Source of the DNA: a bacterium
Lineage (GTDB): Bacteria > Bacteroidota > Bacteroidia > Bacteroidales > Muribaculaceae
Assembly: GCA_004559845.1 (NCBI GenBank)
Contig: SFWW01000081.1
Span: 1-6,530, forward strand
DNA: 6,530 nucleotides
Reading direction: 5' to 3'
The position numbers and the translations under genes are program-made. The notes beneath the pieces were generated by a model, which worked only from the letters and a program-made list of their open reading frames with translations, ran no database searches and was not told the origin of the DNA. This document shows positions 6,325-6,530 of this stretch, one piece after another. Within the stretch, counting starts at the first letter, position 1, and each line of letters begins with the position of its first letter.

Positions 6325-6367
6325 ATCTCCTTCATCCCACCAAGCCCACATCCCCCAAAGCCCATCC

Positions 6368-6430
6368 TCTATAGCATCTATAGCATCTATAGCCTCTATA
6401 GCCTCTATAGCCACTACAGCCACTATTCCA
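6368..6430 (+). repeat. 9-bp tandem repeat (minisatellite), about seven units
   Basis: Units in order are TCTATAGCA twice, TCTATAGCC three times, ACTACAGCC, then a decayed ACTATTCCA. The units share CTATAGC, and CTATAG is itself palindromic. Because the period is a multiple of three, the frames through it give (SIY)n-like or (AIE)n-like repeats. This explains the long spurious open frames here. Copy number may vary between strains by slippage. Confidence 0.9.
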
Positions 6431-6437
6431 CCCACTT

Positions 6438-6515
6438 GTAGGGGCGCAATATTTTGCGCCCGCCCCTGCAATGCCCCTACCAGGTTGTATCCCGCTATCA
6501 AACAGCGCATTAAAT
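6438..6515 (+). repeat. 78-bp repeat unit, copy 3 of the palindrome plus linker
   Basis: The unit opens with the 30-base palindrome identical to 6179-6208 (6438-6467), then a 48-base linker (6468-6515) like that at 6131-6178. In this copy the linker contains GCCCCTAC (6473-6480), the exact reverse complement of GTAGGGGC at the unit start (6438-6445). The palindrome is therefore enclosed by an outer 8-bp inverted repeat. Confidence 0.88.
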
Positions 6516-6530
6516 GTAGGGGCGCAATAT
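6516..6530 (+). repeat. REP-like palindrome, copy 4, cut by the window end
   Basis: GTAGGGGCGCAATAT is identical to the first half of the palindromes at 6179 and 6438, and begins exactly 78 bases after the start of the preceding one. This is the same spacing as between 6101 and 6179. The rest lies outside the window. Confidence 0.85.

Larger units (their letters stand above)
6066..6530. other. Repeat-rich intergenic region without a credible gene
   Basis: These 465 bases contain no convincing coding sequence. Open frames of about 100 codons on both strands run through palindromes, T-runs and a 9-bp repeat, and their translations are low-complexity. From left to right the stretch holds a 35-base spacer after the acetyltransferase stop, a pair of REP-like elements, a C-rich and A/C-rich stretch (6209-6256), three GAA-loop hairpins, a linker, a 9-bp tandem repeat and a second REP-like pair that runs off the window. 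No simple terminator with a GC stem and T-run lies directly after the acetyltransferase gene, so termination may rely on these hairpins. Confidence 0.75.

Noticed and set aside
6066..6510. Three open frames of about 100 codons in the repeat region (both strands)
   Set aside because: They run through REP-like palindromes, T-runs and the 9-bp repeat, whose period of three codons keeps frames open. The products are low-complexity repeats such as AIEAIDAID or SIYSLYS.
6101..6530. A CRISPR array from the repeated 30-bp palindromes
   Set aside because: Spacing is 78, 259 and 78 bp rather than regular. The 48-bp sequences between paired copies are themselves repeats rather than unique spacers, and no cas gene is present.

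Overview
The window looks like chromosomal DNA of a member of the Bacteroidota, most likely a Bacteroidales. Three things point there. The divergent intergenic region has Bacteroidota-type -7 boxes (TAnnTTTG) facing both ways. Most starts lack a Shine-Dalgarno sequence. The gene set is also typical: paired short chromate-transport proteins, a two-motif FolC, a barrel-only Omp85-like protein and a five-helix phosphoethanolamine transferase. Genus cannot be decided from the sequence. All gene calls rest on motifs read directly; no database search was possible.

Layout. Minus strand, positions 2421 to 1: a compact operon of two half-size CHR-family membrane proteins (2421-1834 and 1837-1286, overlapping by 4 bp) followed 16 bp later by folC (from 1269, its last codons lost at the window edge). 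Positions 2422-2598 hold the divergent promoter region. Plus strand, 2599-6065: a second tight operon of a secreted outer-membrane beta-barrel protein with Omp85 signature motifs but no POTRA domains, a sulfatase-fold phosphoethanolamine transferase overlapping it by 14 bp, and a GNAT acetyltransferase starting 4 nt after that. Positions 6066-6530 hold no credible gene but are dense in repeats: paired REP-like palindromes with a 5' GTAG, a trio of GAA-loop hairpins separated by T-runs, and a 9-bp minisatellite.

How the genes may work together. The plus-strand operon joins an outer-membrane barrel to an inner-membrane enzyme whose family decorates lipid A or other envelope glycans with phosphoethanolamine. 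This suggests an envelope-modification locus, though the role of the barrel is unknown. The two CHR proteins very probably form one heteromeric transporter. Their link to folC looks like operon packing rather than shared function.

No CRISPR array, tRNA, rRNA, transposase or integrase is visible. The most unusual parts are the composite repeat region at the right end, which runs off the window, and the gene-overlapping pair of barrel and transferase.
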